A DNA stretch of 64,000 bases from Streptomyces altiplanensis (GTDB lineage: Bacteria > Actinomycetota > Actinomycetes > Streptomycetales > Streptomycetaceae), in NCBI GenBank assembly GCA_003719395.1, contig RHMC01000019.1, positions 1 to 64,000 on the forward strand, written 5' to 3'. Shown here piece by piece: positions 63,337 to 64,000 of this stretch (its first letter is position 1; each line of letters starts with the position of its first letter). Under the pieces are notes generated by a model. It was not told where the DNA came from and ran no database searches. It worked only from the letters and a program-made list of their open reading frames with translations. A program made the position numbers and the translations under genes.

Positions 63337-64000
63337 TTACTTCTCCTGCTGCTTGCGCCAGCGAATTCCGGCTTCCAGGAAGCCGTCGATCTCGCCGTCG
63401 AGGACCGCCTGCGGGTTGCCGACCTCGAACTCCGTACGCAGGTCCTTGACCATCTGGTAGGGGTGCAGGACGTACGAACGCATCTGGTTGCCCCAGGAGT
63501 TGCCGCCGTCGCCCTTGAGCGAGTCCATCAGCGCCTGCTCCTCCTGGCGGCGGCGCTCGAGGAGCTTCGCCTGGAGGACGTTCATGGCGCTCGCCTTGTT
63601 CTGGATCTGGGAGCGCTCGTTCTGGCAGGAGACGACGATGCCGGTCGGAATGTGCGTCAGACGGACCGCGGAGTCCGTGGTGTTGACGCCCTGGCCGCCG
63701 GGGCCGGACGCGCGGTAGACGTCGACCCGCAGTTCGGACTCGTCGATCTCGATGTGGTCGGTCTTCTCGACGACCGGCAGCACCTCGACGCCCGCGAAGG
63801 ACGTCTGGCGGCGGCCCTGGTTGTCGAAGGGGGAGATGCGGACGAGGCGGTGGGTGCCCTGCTCCACGGAGAGCGTTCCGTAGGCGTACGGCGCCTTGAC
63901 GACGAAGGTCGCCGACTTGATGCCGGCCTCTTCGGCGTACGACGTCTCGTAGACCTCGGTGGCGTACCCGTGGCGCTCGGCCCAGCGCAGGTACATGCGC
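63337..64000 (-). CDS. prfB: Peptide chain release factor 2, 5' end outside window
   Basis: The C-terminal about 220 residues of RF2, the UGA/UAA release factor. The peptidyl-tRNA hydrolysis motif is [40 protein letters not shown] and the family end [20 protein letters not shown] follow. The frame runs to the window edge; the N-terminal codon-recognition part, and any programmed frameshift site, lie beyond it. Marks return to core genome. Confidence 0.96.
   Translation of the reverse strand, partial: RMYLRWAERHGYATEVYETSYAEEAGIKSATFVVKAPYAYGTLSVEQGTHRLVRISPFDNQGRRQTSFAGVEVLPVVEKTDHIEIDESELRVDVYRASGPGGQGVNTTDSAVRLTHIPTGIVVSCQNERSQIQNKASAMNVLQAKLLERRRQEEQALMDSLKGDGGNSWGNQMRSYVLHPYQMVKDLRTEFEVGNPQAVLDGEIDGFLEAGIRWRKQQEK

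Overview
The window is a high-GC actinobacterial chromosome segment, almost certainly Streptomyces. Codon usage, frequent GTG/TTG starts and gene order all point there: a bldG-type anti-sigma factor antagonist divergent from a DUF1998 helicase, followed by anti-sigma factor, H+-pyrophosphatase, lipoprotein, methyltransferase, topA, MFS-tmk fusion, holB, a secreted tripeptidyl-peptidase-like hydrolase and tRNA-Thr. That is the conserved Streptomyces core order. The right edge returns to core genome with the C-terminal part of prfB.

Layout. 1-2.3 kb: end of a Tad/Flp pilus-type secretion cluster. 2.2-21 kb: the conserved block listed above. 21-40.3 kb: an accessory region starting just after tRNA-Thr, bounded by gene debris (an MFS fragment and a P450 fragment) and by two different MocR-type regulators. 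Between the two regulators lie fourteen recognisable minus-strand genes. They look like an unusual biosynthetic gene cluster fed by chorismate: aminase components I and II, an adenylating PaaK-like ligase, a short prephenate dehydratase-like protein with a degenerate TRF motif, an amidohydrolase, two MFS exporters, a B3/B4-domain protein, an ATP-grasp amino-acid ligase, a TrpB2-type PLP enzyme, an Fe-S flavoprotein, a cupin, an AroQ chorismate mutase and a UbiD-family decarboxylase. This combination resembles the logic of bacilysin (non-aromatising prephenate decarboxylase, cupin, ATP-grasp dipeptide ligase, exporter) with an added amination branch. I propose a small peptide built on a ring-modified, possibly non-aromatic amino acid, but I do not recognise the cluster as a whole.

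40.5-47 kb: a hypothetical protein; a secreted triple-repeat peptide (three DLPWT units) divergent from a TrmB/LuxR-type regulator; a NarL-type two-component system; a DedA protein; and an orphan type II thioesterase. 47-53.4 kb: an ABC exporter (ATPase plus MacB/FtsX-like permease), a truncated methyltransferase abutting a truncated TPR regulator on the other strand, an amino acid permease and a 2H phosphoesterase. 53.4-58 kb: a probable N-acetylgalactosamine module (AgaS-like SIS protein, DeoR regulator, GH109-like protein, secreted NEW3-type protein). 58-63.3 kb: a second ABC exporter, a VOC protein, a DsbA-like protein and a chimeric secreted/P450 ORF. The window ends in prfB.

Sequence quality matters for every coordinate. 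At least twenty-five single-base frame breaks occur, including in genes that should be essential or intact (holB, tmk, the hppA signature region, the helicase). Most can be repaired by restoring or removing one base. I therefore read them mainly as assembly indels and give repaired gene spans, noting each break.
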